Positions 21,034 to 29,565 of a DNA stretch of 64,000 nucleotides are shown here, piece after piece. The notes under the pieces were generated by a model, which was not told the origin of the DNA, ran no database searches, and saw only the letters and a program-made list of their open reading frames with translations. The stretch is taken from positions 1 through 64,000 of the forward strand of contig NZ_BAGJ01000172.1 in NCBI RefSeq assembly GCF_000308775.1, read 5' to 3'. This DNA comes from Nocardia testacea NBRC 100365 (GTDB lineage: Bacteria; Actinomycetota; Actinomycetes; Mycobacteriales; Mycobacteriaceae). The number at the start of each line of letters is the position of its first letter. The stretch's first letter is position 1. Made by a program: the position numbers and the translations under genes.

Positions 21034-21816
21034 ATGACGAACGATCCGAGCGCGTCCCCCGCCCATTCGTCCCAGCGGTCGTACTGGCTGGCCGATGTCG
21101 TCGAACATCACCGGTTGCGCCACGATATGGCGGTCGTCCGGTTGATCGGCGAATACGTACCGTTCCATGCCGGGCAGTCGGTGCAGGTCGAGGTCCCGCA
21201 GTTCCCGGGTATGCGCCGCCGGTTCTCCCCCGCGCTGCCGCCCTCGCTGGACGGCAAGCTCGAATTCCATGTGAAAACCGTGCCGGGCGGCTGGTGCAGC
21301 GGCGGTATCGTCGCCGATACCGCGGTCGGGGACCGGTGGAAGCTGTCCGCGCCCGAGGGCCTGTTCACCGTCGATCCCGACGGCGACGAGGTGGTGATGA
21401 TCGCGGGCGGCACCGGCCTGGCCCCGTTGCGCGCCCAGATCCTGGAACTGGCCCGGCACCCGGACCCGCCCACCACCTACCTGTTCTTCGGCGGCTCCGC
21501 TCCACGCGACCTGTACGCCGCCGATATGCTCGTCCTGCTCGCCGCCGACCTGCCCTGGCTCACCGTGGTGCCGGTGGTGGAACGGCTGGAGGATCCGTCC
21601 TGGCCGGACAGGTGGCACGAAAGTCACCGGGTGGACATAGGTTTCGACGAGGACGACCTGCTCCAGGGCACCCTCGCCGAAGTGGTCGGCTCCTACGGTT
21701 CGTTCGACCGGCACCAGGTGCTGGTCTGCGGATCGCCCGCGATGACCAGGTCCACCGTGGAACGCCTGCTCGACGCGGGCACCCCGGCCGAACGTATCCA
21801 GTTCGAAGGAGCCTGA
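21034..21816 (+). CDS. FAD/NAD(P)-binding oxidoreductase, reductase half of flavohaemoglobin without globin
   Basis: 260 residues, a ferredoxin-NADP-reductase-like protein that aligns by eye with the reductase half of the preceding gene. It has FHAGQSVQVEVP and RRFSPALPPS in the FAD domain and VVMIAGGTGLAPLRAQIL in the NAD(P) domain. It then has FFGGSAPRDLYAADML, paralogous to FIGGVYPCDLYDVENM next door. There is no globin or Fe-S domain, so its electron acceptor is a separate protein. It begins 65 bases after the globin gene and is probably co-transcribed with it. An ATG at 21034 follows AGTGAGGT. Confidence 0.8.
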   Translation: MTNDPSASPAHSSQRSYWLADVVEHHRLRHDMAVVRLIGEYVPFHAGQSVQVEVPQFPGMRRRFSPALPPSLDGKLEFHVKTVPGGWCSGGIVADTAVGDRWKLSAPEGLFTVDPDGDEVVMIAGGTGLAPLRAQILELARHPDPPTTYLFFGGSAPRDLYAADMLVLLAADLPWLTVVPVVERLEDPSWPDRWHESHRVDIGFDEDDLLQGTLAEVVGSYGSFDRHQVLVCGSPAMTRSTVERLLDAGTPAERIQFEGA

Positions 21817-21819
21817 CCC

Positions 21820-21840
21820 GGCGGCGCCGGAGGCGCCGCC
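21820..21840. terminator. Perfect 9-bp hairpin between convergent genes
   Basis: GGCGGCGCC at 21820-21828 and GGCGCCGCC at 21832-21840 flank a three-base loop. It fills the space between the reductase stop (21816) and the hspR stop (21842), so it probably serves both strands. Confidence 0.75.
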
Positions 21841-21841
21841 G

Positions 21842-22327
21842 TCAACGCTGCCGCCGGTTCCGCGGCTGCCACACCACCAGCGCGGTATTGCGCTGCGGCG
21901 GAATCAGTTCCGGCCGGTAATCCGGCCGGGCCCGTTCCCGTTCCAGCTGCGCGGACAGTTCGATCACCCGCTGTTGGAGTTCGGTCACCTGATTGGTGAG
22001 TTCGATGATCCGTTTGATGCCGGCGAGATTGACGCCTTCGTCCTGGGAAAGCCGCTGCACTTCGCGCAGCAGTTCCACGTCCCGTTCCGAATAGCGCCGG
22101 CCGCCACCCGACGTGCGCTGCGGTGTCACCAGACCCAGCCGGTCGTAGGTGCGCAGGGTCTGCGCATGCATTCCGGCCAGCTGGGCGGCCACCGAGATCA
22201 CGAAATATTCGGTGGCCGATTGACGCCCCTCCCGGGGCCCTACCTCGTCACGCTGCGCGGCCGCCTCCGGGCCCATCGCTCGGGCCGCCGAGCGAGCCGA
22301 GCCCTCCGATGCCCGTTTCGAATCCAT
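21842..22327 (-). CDS. hspR: Heat-shock repressor HspR (MerR family)
   Basis: Represses heat-shock genes by binding HAIR inverted repeats, with DnaK acting as co-repressor in the established actinobacterial model. 161 residues. After a polar ~45-residue N-terminus, the MerR helix-turn-helix reads VISVAAQLAGMHAQTLRTYDRLGLV, with RTSGGGRRYSERDVELL in the wing. A leucine-rich coiled coil (~100-135) probably dimerises it. The ATG at 22327 overlaps the dnaJ TGA by one base, so translation is coupled. It is the last gene of the dnaK operon, whose upstream region carries two HAIR boxes. Autoregulation is therefore expected. Confidence 0.95.
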   Translation of the reverse strand: MDSKRASEGSARSAARAMGPEAAAQRDEVGPREGRQSATEYFVISVAAQLAGMHAQTLRTYDRLGLVTPQRTSGGGRRYSERDVELLREVQRLSQDEGVNLAGIKRIIELTNQVTELQQRVIELSAQLERERARPDYRPELIPPQRNTALVVWQPRNRRQR

Positions 22328-23496
22328 CACGCACCTGCCCATCCCGCTCTCGGATCGAAGCCGCTGGCCTTCTCCGCCTCCTGCAGCGCGCGCAGCGCCG
22401 CTACGGCATCGTCGTCCAGCTTCGGCGGCACGGCGACCTTCACGGTGACCAGCAGATCACCGGCTCCACCACCACGTTTGGGCACTCCGCGGCCACGCAC
22501 CCGCAGGATGCGCCCGTCCGCGGTACCCGGCGGCACCTTCACGCCGACCCGGCCCTCCAGAGTGGGCACCGATACGGTCGTACCGAGCACCAATTCACTG
22601 TAGCTGACCGGTAGGGCCAGGGTCAGGTCGTCGCCGGCCCGGCCGAAGACCTTGTCCTGGCCGACGTGGACCGTGACGAACAGGTCGCCCGAGGGCGCGC
22701 CCCGCAGGCCCGCCTCGCCCTGTCCGGCGAGCCGGATCCGTTGTCCGTCCGCGATACCCGGAGGAATGCGGACGTTGATGGAGCGGGTGCGGTTCTGGAT
22801 ACCGCTGCCGTGGCAGTCCACGCACGGGTCATCGATGATCGACCCGGTGCCGCGGCACTCGTCGCACGGTTCGCTGAAACCGAACGCGCCCTGATTGCGG
22901 CTCACCACACCGCTGCCGTTGCAGATCGGGCACACCCGCGGGCTGGTGCCCGGTTTGGCCCCGCTGCCATGACAGGTGGTGCAGGGTGACGGGCTGGTCA
23001 GGTGCAGCGGCACCGTGACGCCCCTGGCCGCCTCCCGGAACCCGAGGGTCGTCTCGGCCTCCACATCGGCGCCCCGGCGGGGCCGGCCGCCGCCGCGTGT
23101 GGCACCGCCGCCCCGGTTGAACAGGCCGCCGAACAGGTCACCGAGCCCCCCGTCGGCGCCACCGGCGGCCTGGCCGAAGATATCGCCCAGATCGAAGCTC
23201 TGGGAGAACCCGCCACCGGCACCCGGGGTGAAACCGCCGCCCCGCCCGTACCCGCCGCCGGAGAACAGCCGCCGGGTCTCGTCGTACTCCGCGCGTTTGG
23301 CGGGATCCGACAGGACGGTGTGCGCCTCGCTGACCGCCTTGAACCGCTCCTCGGCCTTGGCATCGCCGGGATTGGCGTCCGGATGCAGATCACGGGCCAG
23401 TTTGCGGTAGGCCTTCTTGATCTCCTCGGTGGAGGCGTCGGCGGAGACACCCAGCTCCTTGTAGAAGTCCTTCTCGATCCACTCCCGCTGGCTCAC
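22327..23496 (-). CDS. dnaJ: Chaperone DnaJ
   Basis: Hsp40 co-chaperone that delivers substrates to DnaK and stimulates its ATPase. 389 residues, type I architecture. The J-domain (~10-75) carries the HPD motif in [10 protein letters not shown] Gly/Phe-rich linker (~80-135) follows, then four CxxCxGxG zinc motifs ([32 protein letters not shown]) and the C-terminal peptide-binding domains. The GTG start at 23496 has AGGAGGAG upstream. It lies in the order dnaK-grpE-dnaJ-hspR. Confidence 0.97.
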   Translation of the reverse strand: MSQREWIEKDFYKELGVSADASTEEIKKAYRKLARDLHPDANPGDAKAEERFKAVSEAHTVLSDPAKRAEYDETRRLFSGGGYGRGGGFTPGAGGGFSQSFDLGDIFGQAAGGADGGLGDLFGGLFNRGGGATRGGGRPRRGADVEAETTLGFREAARGVTVPLHLTSPSPCTTCHGSGAKPGTSPRVCPICNGSGVVSRNQGAFGFSEPCDECRGTGSIIDDPCVDCHGSGIQNRTRSINVRIPPGIADGQRIRLAGQGEAGLRGAPSGDLFVTVHVGQDKVFGRAGDDLTLALPVSYSELVLGTTVSVPTLEGRVGVKVPPGTADGRILRVRGRGVPKRGGGAGDLLVTVKVAVPPKLDDDAVAALRALQEAEKASGFDPRAGWAGA

Positions 23497-23603
23497 CGGG
23501 CATCTCCTCCTCTCGATACTGTTCCGCGGACCGTCCGGGGCCCCGCGTGGTCGTACTTTCCTACCGCCTCCGGGCCCGTCGCGCGCGGCGTACCGGGGGC
23601 GCG

Positions 23604-23629
23604 GTGCGCACGGATCGCTCCGTGCGCAC
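23604..23629 (-). promoter_or_regulatory. Strong hairpin inside the dnaK operon, between grpE and dnaJ
   Basis: GTGCGCACGGA at 23604-23614 and its exact complement at 23619-23629 close a four-base loop (TCGC). It lies within the 171-base grpE-dnaJ gap, the only sizeable gap in an otherwise overlapping operon. It could be a partial terminator or an RNA-processing/stability element that sets the dnaJ-hspR level. Confidence 0.55.
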
Positions 23630-23667
23630 GCCGCGCCACCCGGTCCGTGGCTTTCGCCGCGGAGTCG

Positions 23668-24378
23668 TTACTTGTCCGAGCCGGCATCAGCATCCGATGC
23701 CTCCGCCCGAGCGGGTTCCGCGGTATCCGCGGCACCCTGGTCCGCTCCGAGATCGCCGACACCGTCGGTGACGCCGACCAGCGCGTGCCGCAGCACCCGC
23801 TCCCCGAAGCGATACCCCTTGCGCATCACCACGCCGATCACCGGATCGTGCCCGGAACCCTCGTGCTGCACGGCCTCGTGCAGGTTCGGATCGAAGGGCT
23901 CGCCCTCGGACCCGAACTCCTCGAGCCCCTGTTTGCGCAGGGCCTCGATCAGCTTGTCGGCCACCGAGCGCAGCGGGCCGGACTCCAGGTCGCCGTGCGC
24001 CTTGGCGCGGTCCAGGTCGTCGAGGACACCGAGCAGTTCGGTGACCACGGCGGCCTTGGCGGAATCGATCGCGGTCTTGCGATCGCGTTCGACCCGGCGC
24101 CGGTAGTTGGTGTACTCGGCCGTGAGCCGCTGCAGATCGGCGGTCCGCTCGGCGAGTTCGTCCGATGCCGGGGCCTCGGCGGGCGCCGCGTCGACACCGT
24201 CACCTTCGAGGCCGGCCTGGGGCGCTTGGGGGGCTACGCCCCCCTCGGCCCCGGCCGGGGCGGCGCCGTTGGCCGCCCCGGCCTGTTCGCGGACCTCACC
24301 GGTCTCCGGATCGATCTTGCGCTTGTCGACGAAGCTGACCGGCTCCTCGGAATTTCCTTTGTTTCCCGAATTCGTCAC
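23668..24378 (-). CDS. grpE: Nucleotide exchange factor GrpE
   Basis: Releases ADP from DnaK. 236 residues. A disordered, Ala/Gly-rich N-terminus (1-70) precedes the long dimerisation helix ([20 protein letters not shown]) and the C-terminal beta-domain ([19 protein letters not shown]), the hallmark of the family. An unusual acidic Ala-rich tail (~40 residues) follows. The GTG start overlaps the dnaK TGA by four bases (GTGA), giving tight coupling. Confidence 0.96.
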   Translation of the reverse strand: MTNSGNKGNSEEPVSFVDKRKIDPETGEVREQAGAANGAAPAGAEGGVAPQAPQAGLEGDGVDAAPAEAPASDELAERTADLQRLTAEYTNYRRRVERDRKTAIDSAKAAVVTELLGVLDDLDRAKAHGDLESGPLRSVADKLIEALRKQGLEEFGSEGEPFDPNLHEAVQHEGSGHDPVIGVVMRKGYRFGERVLRHALVGVTDGVGDLGADQGAADTAEPARAEASDADAGSDK

Positions 24379-26225
24379 TTCTTCTCCGTGTCGACCGGCT
24401 CGTCCACGACCTCGGCGTCGACCACCTGGTCGTCGCCGGCGTCCGCACCCGCGGCGCCGTTACCGGAGGCCGCGCTCTCGGAGGCCTGCGCCTCGTAGAT
24501 CGCCTGACCCAGCGCCTGCGATTCGGTGGCCAGCTTCTCCACCGCGGCCTTCACCGCGGCGGTGTCGGTGCCCTTGAGCGCTTCGTTGGCCTCCGCGATC
24601 GCCGCCTCGACCTTGGACTTCACATCCGCCGGAACCTTGTCCTCGTTGTCCTTGATGAACTTCTCGGTCTGGTGTACCAGCGATTCGGCCTGGTTGCGGG
24701 TCTCCGCTTCCTCCCGGCGCGCCTTGTCCTCGGCGGCGTGCGCCTCGGCGTCCTTGACCATCCGGTCGATCTCTTCCTTGGACAGACCGGAGCCGTCCTG
24801 GATCTTGATCGTGTTCTCTTTACCGGTGCCCTTGTCCTTCGCGGTCACGTGCACGATGCCGTTGGCGTCGATATCGAAGGTGACCTCGATCTGCGGCACC
24901 CCGCGCGGAGCCGGCGGAATACCGGTCAGCTCGAAGGAGCCGAGCAGCTTGTTGTGCGCGGCGATCTCGCGCTCACCCTGGAACACCTGGATCTGCACCG
25001 ACGGCTGGTTGTCGTTGGCCGTGGTGAAGGTTTCCGAACGCTTGGTCGGGATGGTGGTGTTGCGCTCGATGAGGTTGGTCATCACGCCGCCCTTGGTCTC
25101 GATACCCAGCGACAGCGGGGTCACATCGAGCAGCAGGACGTCCTTGACCTCGCCCTTGAGCACACCGGCCTGCAGGGCGGCGCCGACGGCGACGACCTCG
25201 TCCGGGTTCACGCCCTTGTTGGGCTCCTTGCCACCGGTCAGTTCCTTGACCAGTTCGGAGACCGCGGGCATGCGGGTGGAGCCACCGACGAGCACGACGT
25301 GGTCGATATCGGAGACCTTGATGCCGGCGTCCTTGACCACGGACTGGAACGGCGCGCGGGTGCGGTCGAGCAGGTCCGAGGTGATCTTCTGGAACTCGGC
25401 GCGGGTCAGCTGCTCGTCGAGGAACAGCGGGTTCTTGTCCGCGTCGACGGTGATGTAGGGCAGATTGATCGAGGTGCTCTGCGAGGAGCTCAGTTCGATC
25501 TTGGCCTTCTCGGCGGCCTCACGCAGCCGCTGCATGGCCATCTTGTCCTTGGTCAGATCGATGCCCGAGCTGGACTTGAACTTGTCGACCAGCCACTTCA
25601 CGACCCGCTCGTCCCAGTCGTCACCACCGAGGTGGTTGTCACCGGAGGTCGCGCGGACCTCGACGACACCCTCGCCGATTTCCAGCAGCGAGACGTCGAA
25701 GGTACCGCCACCGAGGTCGAAGACCAGGATGGTCTGTTCCTTGTCGCCCTTGTCCAGGCCGTAGGCCAGGGCCGCAGCCGTGGGCTCGTTGACGATGCGC
25801 AGCACATTGAGACCGGCGATCTGACCGGCTTCCTTGGTGGCCTGACGCTGCGCGTCCTCGAAGTAGGCGGGGACGGTGATCACCGCGTCGGTGATCTCCT
25901 CACCCAGGTAGGCCTCGGCGTCGCGCTTCAGTTTCATCAGCGTGCGCGCGCTGATCTCCTGCGAGGTGTACTTCTTACCGTCGATCTCCACGGTCCAGTC
26001 GGTGCCGATATGGCGTTTCACCGAGCGGATCGTGCGGTCGACGTTGGTCACGGCCTGGTTCTTGGCCGGCTGACCGACCAGTACTTCACCGTTCTTCGCG
26101 AACGCGACGACAGAGGGTGTAGTGCGCGAACCCTCGGAGTTGGCGACGACGACCGGCTCACCACCTTCGAGAACGGCGACGACCGAGTTCGTGGTCCCGA
26201 GGTCGATTCCGACCGCACGAGCCAT
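24375..26225 (-). CDS. dnaK: Chaperone DnaK (Hsp70)
   Basis: Central ATP-dependent chaperone, 616 residues. Phosphate-1 motif GIDLGTTNS is at 6-14 (the phosphate-2 motif [20 protein letters not shown] appears near 175-195), with adenosine motif [13 protein letters not shown] near 315. The interdomain linker [15 protein letters not shown] and the substrate domain are intact, ending in [12 protein letters not shown]. The ATG at 26225 has a strong AGGAGG 6 bases upstream; the open frame continuing upstream lacks homology. First gene of the operon, with two HAIR boxes 125-200 bases before the start. Confidence 0.98.
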   Translation of the reverse strand: MARAVGIDLGTTNSVVAVLEGGEPVVVANSEGSRTTPSVVAFAKNGEVLVGQPAKNQAVTNVDRTIRSVKRHIGTDWTVEIDGKKYTSQEISARTLMKLKRDAEAYLGEEITDAVITVPAYFEDAQRQATKEAGQIAGLNVLRIVNEPTAAALAYGLDKGDKEQTILVFDLGGGTFDVSLLEIGEGVVEVRATSGDNHLGGDDWDERVVKWLVDKFKSSSGIDLTKDKMAMQRLREAAEKAKIELSSSQSTSINLPYITVDADKNPLFLDEQLTRAEFQKITSDLLDRTRAPFQSVVKDAGIKVSDIDHVVLVGGSTRMPAVSELVKELTGGKEPNKGVNPDEVVAVGAALQAGVLKGEVKDVLLLDVTPLSLGIETKGGVMTNLIERNTTIPTKRSETFTTANDNQPSVQIQVFQGEREIAAHNKLLGSFELTGIPPAPRGVPQIEVTFDIDANGIVHVTAKDKGTGKENTIKIQDGSGLSKEEIDRMVKDAEAHAAEDKARREEAETRNQAESLVHQTEKFIKDNEDKVPADVKSKVEAAIAEANEALKGTDTAAVKAAVEKLATESQALGQAIYEAQASESAASGNGAAGADAGDDQVVDAEVVDEPVDTEKK

Positions 26226-26349
26226 TTGTTTCCTCCTCATTTTCGACTGCTTGTGTCTGTCCGGGCAGGTGCCCATGACGCTGCGGGCCCGGTCGGACCC
26301 GCCGCGTGGACCAGCCCCAGGCAGAACATAGAGCACGGTCCCAGCAATA

Positions 26350-26368
26350 CTGAGCGTGGTCGGCTCAA
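26350..26368. promoter_or_regulatory. HAIR-like element (HspR operator), dnaK-proximal
   Basis: CTGAG at 26350-26354 and CTCAA at 26364-26368 with a nine-base spacer match the HAIR geometry, with one mismatch in the first half-site. It lies 125 bases upstream of the dnaK start, in the 495-base gap 26226-26720. No gene is visible in the gap. Confidence 0.8.
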
Positions 26369-26403
26369 TCCTGCCCCTCCTCCGAGAGGCCGTCAAGTCA
26401 AAC

Positions 26404-26422
26404 TTGAGCCAGTGTCACTCAA
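26404..26422. promoter_or_regulatory. HAIR element (HspR operator), dnaK-distal
   Basis: TTGAG at 26404-26408, nine bases, then CTCAA at 26418-26422. With flanks it reads CTTGAGC-N7-ACTCAAC, an almost perfect HAIR consensus. Its centre is 54 bases from that of the proximal site, about five helical turns, so two HspR dimers could sit on the same face. TTGACTTGACGG on the minus strand just downstream may supply a -35 element. Confidence 0.88.
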
Positions 26423-26720
26423 CATTGTCGATCAGCTCAACCCCCGGCGCCGGCGATGTATTCCCGCCCCCTCGTACCGGGCCCCGCCCCATTCTTCCCG
26501 CGCCCGGCCGCGGCGACCGGGTCGACGCGACATCGTGACCCAGCTGTATCGCGCCGGCACCCGGGCCGCGGGTCGCTCCCCGATCCCCACAACCCGCTCG
26601 CCGGCGCTATTGTCGAAGCTCCGCCCATGGTGACCGCGGCGCCCCGCGTCACGGTACGGCGACGTGCGGGTGAACCGTACCGTTGTTTCTGGATGAGGAA
26701 GTCGAAGCGAGGATCCGAGA

Positions 26721-28049
26721 ATGGCCACTGGGGTGGGCCTGCACATCGCCGAGTACGCGTGCACCGCGGCGGTCGTCGACGACGACGGAGACCCGCACTT
26801 CATCCTCCGTGATCCGGTGCTGCACATGTCCGAGGACGGGGACGCGGTCCTCGGCGGCGCCGTCGCCCCACCCGGGCACACCCATACGATCACCGGCTTC
26901 GTGGCGGCCGTGGGCGATCCGGCGGGCGTCGTCGTGGACGACGGCGAGGCCTACCGCGGTGAGGACCTGCTCGCCACCGCGCTGTTCTGCCTGATCAACC
27001 TCACCGCCGAACATCTCAACGGCCCCGCCGAGTTCTATGCCGCCCATCCCGCCGGATGGACGCCCGGGCAGGTGCTGGCCCTGCGCGGCGCACTCGACTA
27101 CCTGGGCCTGAAATCGGTGGCCCTCGTCGGTGAGGACGAACTACCGGCGGGTCCCGCCCATCTCACCCCCGCGGACACGAGCCGATACTTCGCCGAGAGC
27201 GCGGGCCGGGCGGCGCTGGCGGTCGTCCTGGAGACCCCGGCCGGCGCCACGCCGCCCGATCCATCCACCGCCCAGAACTCCGCCCTGGACACCGTCGTCA
27301 TGCCGAAACTGCGCGATGGCGACACCCCGGCCAAGGCGTACTCCGCGCTCGTTCCCGCCCTGGATCCCGAAGCCACCTACGGCGGCCCGAGTCTGGCGGC
27401 CATAGCCGCCGGACTGGCCCCCGCCACCGGACCGCGTCCGGCCACCGGCCCCGCGGCCGCTCCCCGGCCCGCGACCGGCACCGCGGCAGCGGTTTCCACC
27501 GCCACCAAGGGGAAGAAATCCGCGGCCGGAGTGACGGCGACCGGCGGCAATCGTGATCACAGCCCTCGGCGGACGGCCGCGCTGGTGGCGGCGGCGGCGT
27601 TCGGTGGCCTGTTGATCGGCGCCCTCGGTGTCACCGCGATTCTGCGACCGGGTGCGGCGGAGCCGGGTGAACCGGCCACCACCTCGGTGACCGAGACGCC
27701 TCCGCCGCCGCCGGTACTGCCGCAGCCGGTCGCCCCGGCCCCCGAGATCCCGTCCTACACACCCGAGCCGACCTACGAGCCGGAACCGACCTTCACCGAG
27801 GAACCGCTACCTCCTCCGCCGCCGGTCACCGTCACCGAGACGACTCCGGCGCCCACCACGGCCCCCTCGGCGACCACCACCGAACCCAGCGGTCCGACCC
27901 TCATCGAGCCGACCACCGAGACCGAAACGACGACCACCCGGACCCGGCCGAGGATCTTCCCGTTCCCAGTTCCGTTCCGCACCGAGGACCCGGAAATGGA
28001 CCTTCCCGACACCGGATCCAAGGAAGGTCGCCAAGAAGAGGCCAGATAG
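26721..28049 (+). CDS. Membrane-anchored protein with degenerate Hsp70/actin-like N-terminal domain
   Basis: 442 residues. Residues 1-165 resemble half of an Hsp70 nucleotide-binding domain. They include an N-terminal GVGLHIAEYACTAAVVDDDG hairpin, then AYRGEDLLATALFCLINLTA, and a pattern like the AALRAAADxAGL helix (LALRGALDYLGLKSVALVGE). The DxGTT phosphate motif is absent. Residues ~205-285 are an Ala/Pro/Thr linker, ~290-312 one membrane helix, and the remaining ~130 residues a Pro/Thr/Glu-rich tail that should be extracytoplasmic. No ATPase activity is expected from what I see. It lies 495 bases from dnaK, divergent. The ATG at 26721 is preceded by GAGGATCCGAGA. A protein of the same plan is encoded at 44973-46667. 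Confidence 0.6.
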   Translation: MATGVGLHIAEYACTAAVVDDDGDPHFILRDPVLHMSEDGDAVLGGAVAPPGHTHTITGFVAAVGDPAGVVVDDGEAYRGEDLLATALFCLINLTAEHLNGPAEFYAAHPAGWTPGQVLALRGALDYLGLKSVALVGEDELPAGPAHLTPADTSRYFAESAGRAALAVVLETPAGATPPDPSTAQNSALDTVVMPKLRDGDTPAKAYSALVPALDPEATYGGPSLAAIAAGLAPATGPRPATGPAAAPRPATGTAAAVSTATKGKKSAAGVTATGGNRDHSPRRTAALVAAAAFGGLLIGALGVTAILRPGAAEPGEPATTSVTETPPPPPVLPQPVAPAPEIPSYTPEPTYEPEPTFTEEPLPPPPPVTVTETTPAPTTAPSATTTEPSGPTLIEPTTETETTTTRTRPRIFPFPVPFRTEDPEMDLPDTGSKEGRQEEAR

Positions 28050-28191
28050 CGATTTGTGCCTTAGAGTGATCCGCTGACCGGTGTTATTCCGGCCACCCCG
28101 GCAACCCGGTCGAAGCTCGAGCAAACCTGTGCGCCAACGGATTCGATCCGGCCACGGATTATCTGGCACCCAGTGCCGACGAAGGGACTTC

Positions 28192-29547
28192 ATGCGCAAG
28201 TCGGTGGCGCGTCACGCCGCGGTCAAAGCTGCCGTTATCGGCTCGACCGTTCTCCTGGCTCCCCTGTTCGGCGCGACCGCGGCGATCGCCGCGCCGGAAC
28301 CGGAACAACTCAAAGCCGAGGACCTGCCGGCCGAACTGGTCCAAGCGCTGTCCCGCGATCTGAATATGACCCCGACCGAATATCTGGACCGCGCCGCGCG
28401 CGCCCAGCAGTTGCAGACCTACGCGGCCGAATTCCGCGCCGAACGGCCGGACGTCTTCGCCGGCGCGTGGATGACCCCGGAGGGTAAGCCCACTGTCGCC
28501 GTGACCTCGCCGGACGCCGCCAAGGTGGCCAGCGACGACGGATATTCCACGCGCCTGGCCCCGGTCTCGGCGGCCGCGCTGGAAACCTCGCTCACGCAGA
28601 TGAATCAATGGGTCGCCGCGCAGCCCCGGGATATCTCGCAGCTGATCAATTCCATCGCCATCGACTTCCTCAACAGCCAACTGGTCGTCAACGTCGCGAA
28701 TACGCCACTGGCGCATATGATCAACCTGCCGACCCTGATCGCCAACATCAAGGTCGTCCTTTCCCCGGACGGCGGCGGCCCGGTGGAGCACCGGCCGATG
28801 GGCGGGGACACCTATATCAGCGCCCCCGGCCCACTCGACGACGCGGAACTCAAGAGCGTCGATGTCTGCTCGTTCGGCTTCAACAGTGTCGATTCGGCCG
28901 GTAACGCGCTGAATATCAGTGCCGGACACTGCAATCCGAATATCGACAAAGGCGACGAACGGGCCGCCGTATACGGACCGAATGTCCGGAATATCCCGGC
29001 GAGCCCGGAGCTGGGCACCTTCGTCCAGTCGGAACTGGGCGGCCCCAGCACGCTGGACTATTCGGTGATCCAGCTGAACGAGCGCGCGGTCGGCGCGGGG
29101 ATGGACCAGCCGTCGGTGCGCGGCGCCAACGGCACCACCCTGACCATCACCGGCACCGCAGACCCGGTGGTCGGCGCTCCGGTGTGCAAATCCGGACAGT
29201 CCTCGACCTTCACCTGCGGTTTCGTCGTCGCCGACCGGGTCGAGACCCAGCTGTTCACCACCGAGGGCGACGCGAAGATCATCCGGGGCTTCGCCAGCTC
29301 GGCCTGCACCCTGGGCGGTGACAGCGGCGGCGCCATCGTCAGCGGCACCCTGGCGCTGGGAATCACCAGCGGCTCCAATGCCGCCGACGCGCCCGATTGC
29401 GAGAAGGCCAATATCGCCCTCGCACAGTACGGCGGCACCGCTACGCTGGGCATTCCCATCCGCGGCATACTCGCGCACGTGGATGCGGCCGCCGGTGGCG
29501 GCGTCGGCAGCGGCATCGCGGTACGAACCAGGCCGAATGCCGGCTGA
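28192..29547 (+). CDS. Secreted serine protease, S1 streptogrisin/alpha-lytic type
   Basis: 451 residues. A signal peptide (1-~34, MRKSVARHAAVKAAVIGSTV then a hydrophobic core ending in AAIAAP) precedes a ~200-residue pro-region and a chymotrypsin-fold domain. The catalytic triad is His246 (SAGHCNPN), Asp289 (LDYSVI) and Ser378 (LGGDSGGAI). Cys pairs flank the His and the Ser. The long pro-region is typical of alpha-lytic-like proteases, which need it for folding. It is exported, with extracellular substrates unknown. A paralogue follows 18 bases downstream and both are probably one transcript. Confidence 0.9.
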   Translation: MRKSVARHAAVKAAVIGSTVLLAPLFGATAAIAAPEPEQLKAEDLPAELVQALSRDLNMTPTEYLDRAARAQQLQTYAAEFRAERPDVFAGAWMTPEGKPTVAVTSPDAAKVASDDGYSTRLAPVSAAALETSLTQMNQWVAAQPRDISQLINSIAIDFLNSQLVVNVANTPLAHMINLPTLIANIKVVLSPDGGGPVEHRPMGGDTYISAPGPLDDAELKSVDVCSFGFNSVDSAGNALNISAGHCNPNIDKGDERAAVYGPNVRNIPASPELGTFVQSELGGPSTLDYSVIQLNERAVGAGMDQPSVRGANGTTLTITGTADPVVGAPVCKSGQSSTFTCGFVVADRVETQLFTTEGDAKIIRGFASSACTLGGDSGGAIVSGTLALGITSGSNAADAPDCEKANIALAQYGGTATLGIPIRGILAHVDAAAGGGVGSGIAVRTRPNAG

Positions 29548-29565
29548 GCCCGATATAGTCTCTCC

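Noticed and set aside
24672-26633. Plus-strand open frame of about 650 codons opposite dnaK
   Set aside because: Composition bias only; dnaK is intact on the other strand.
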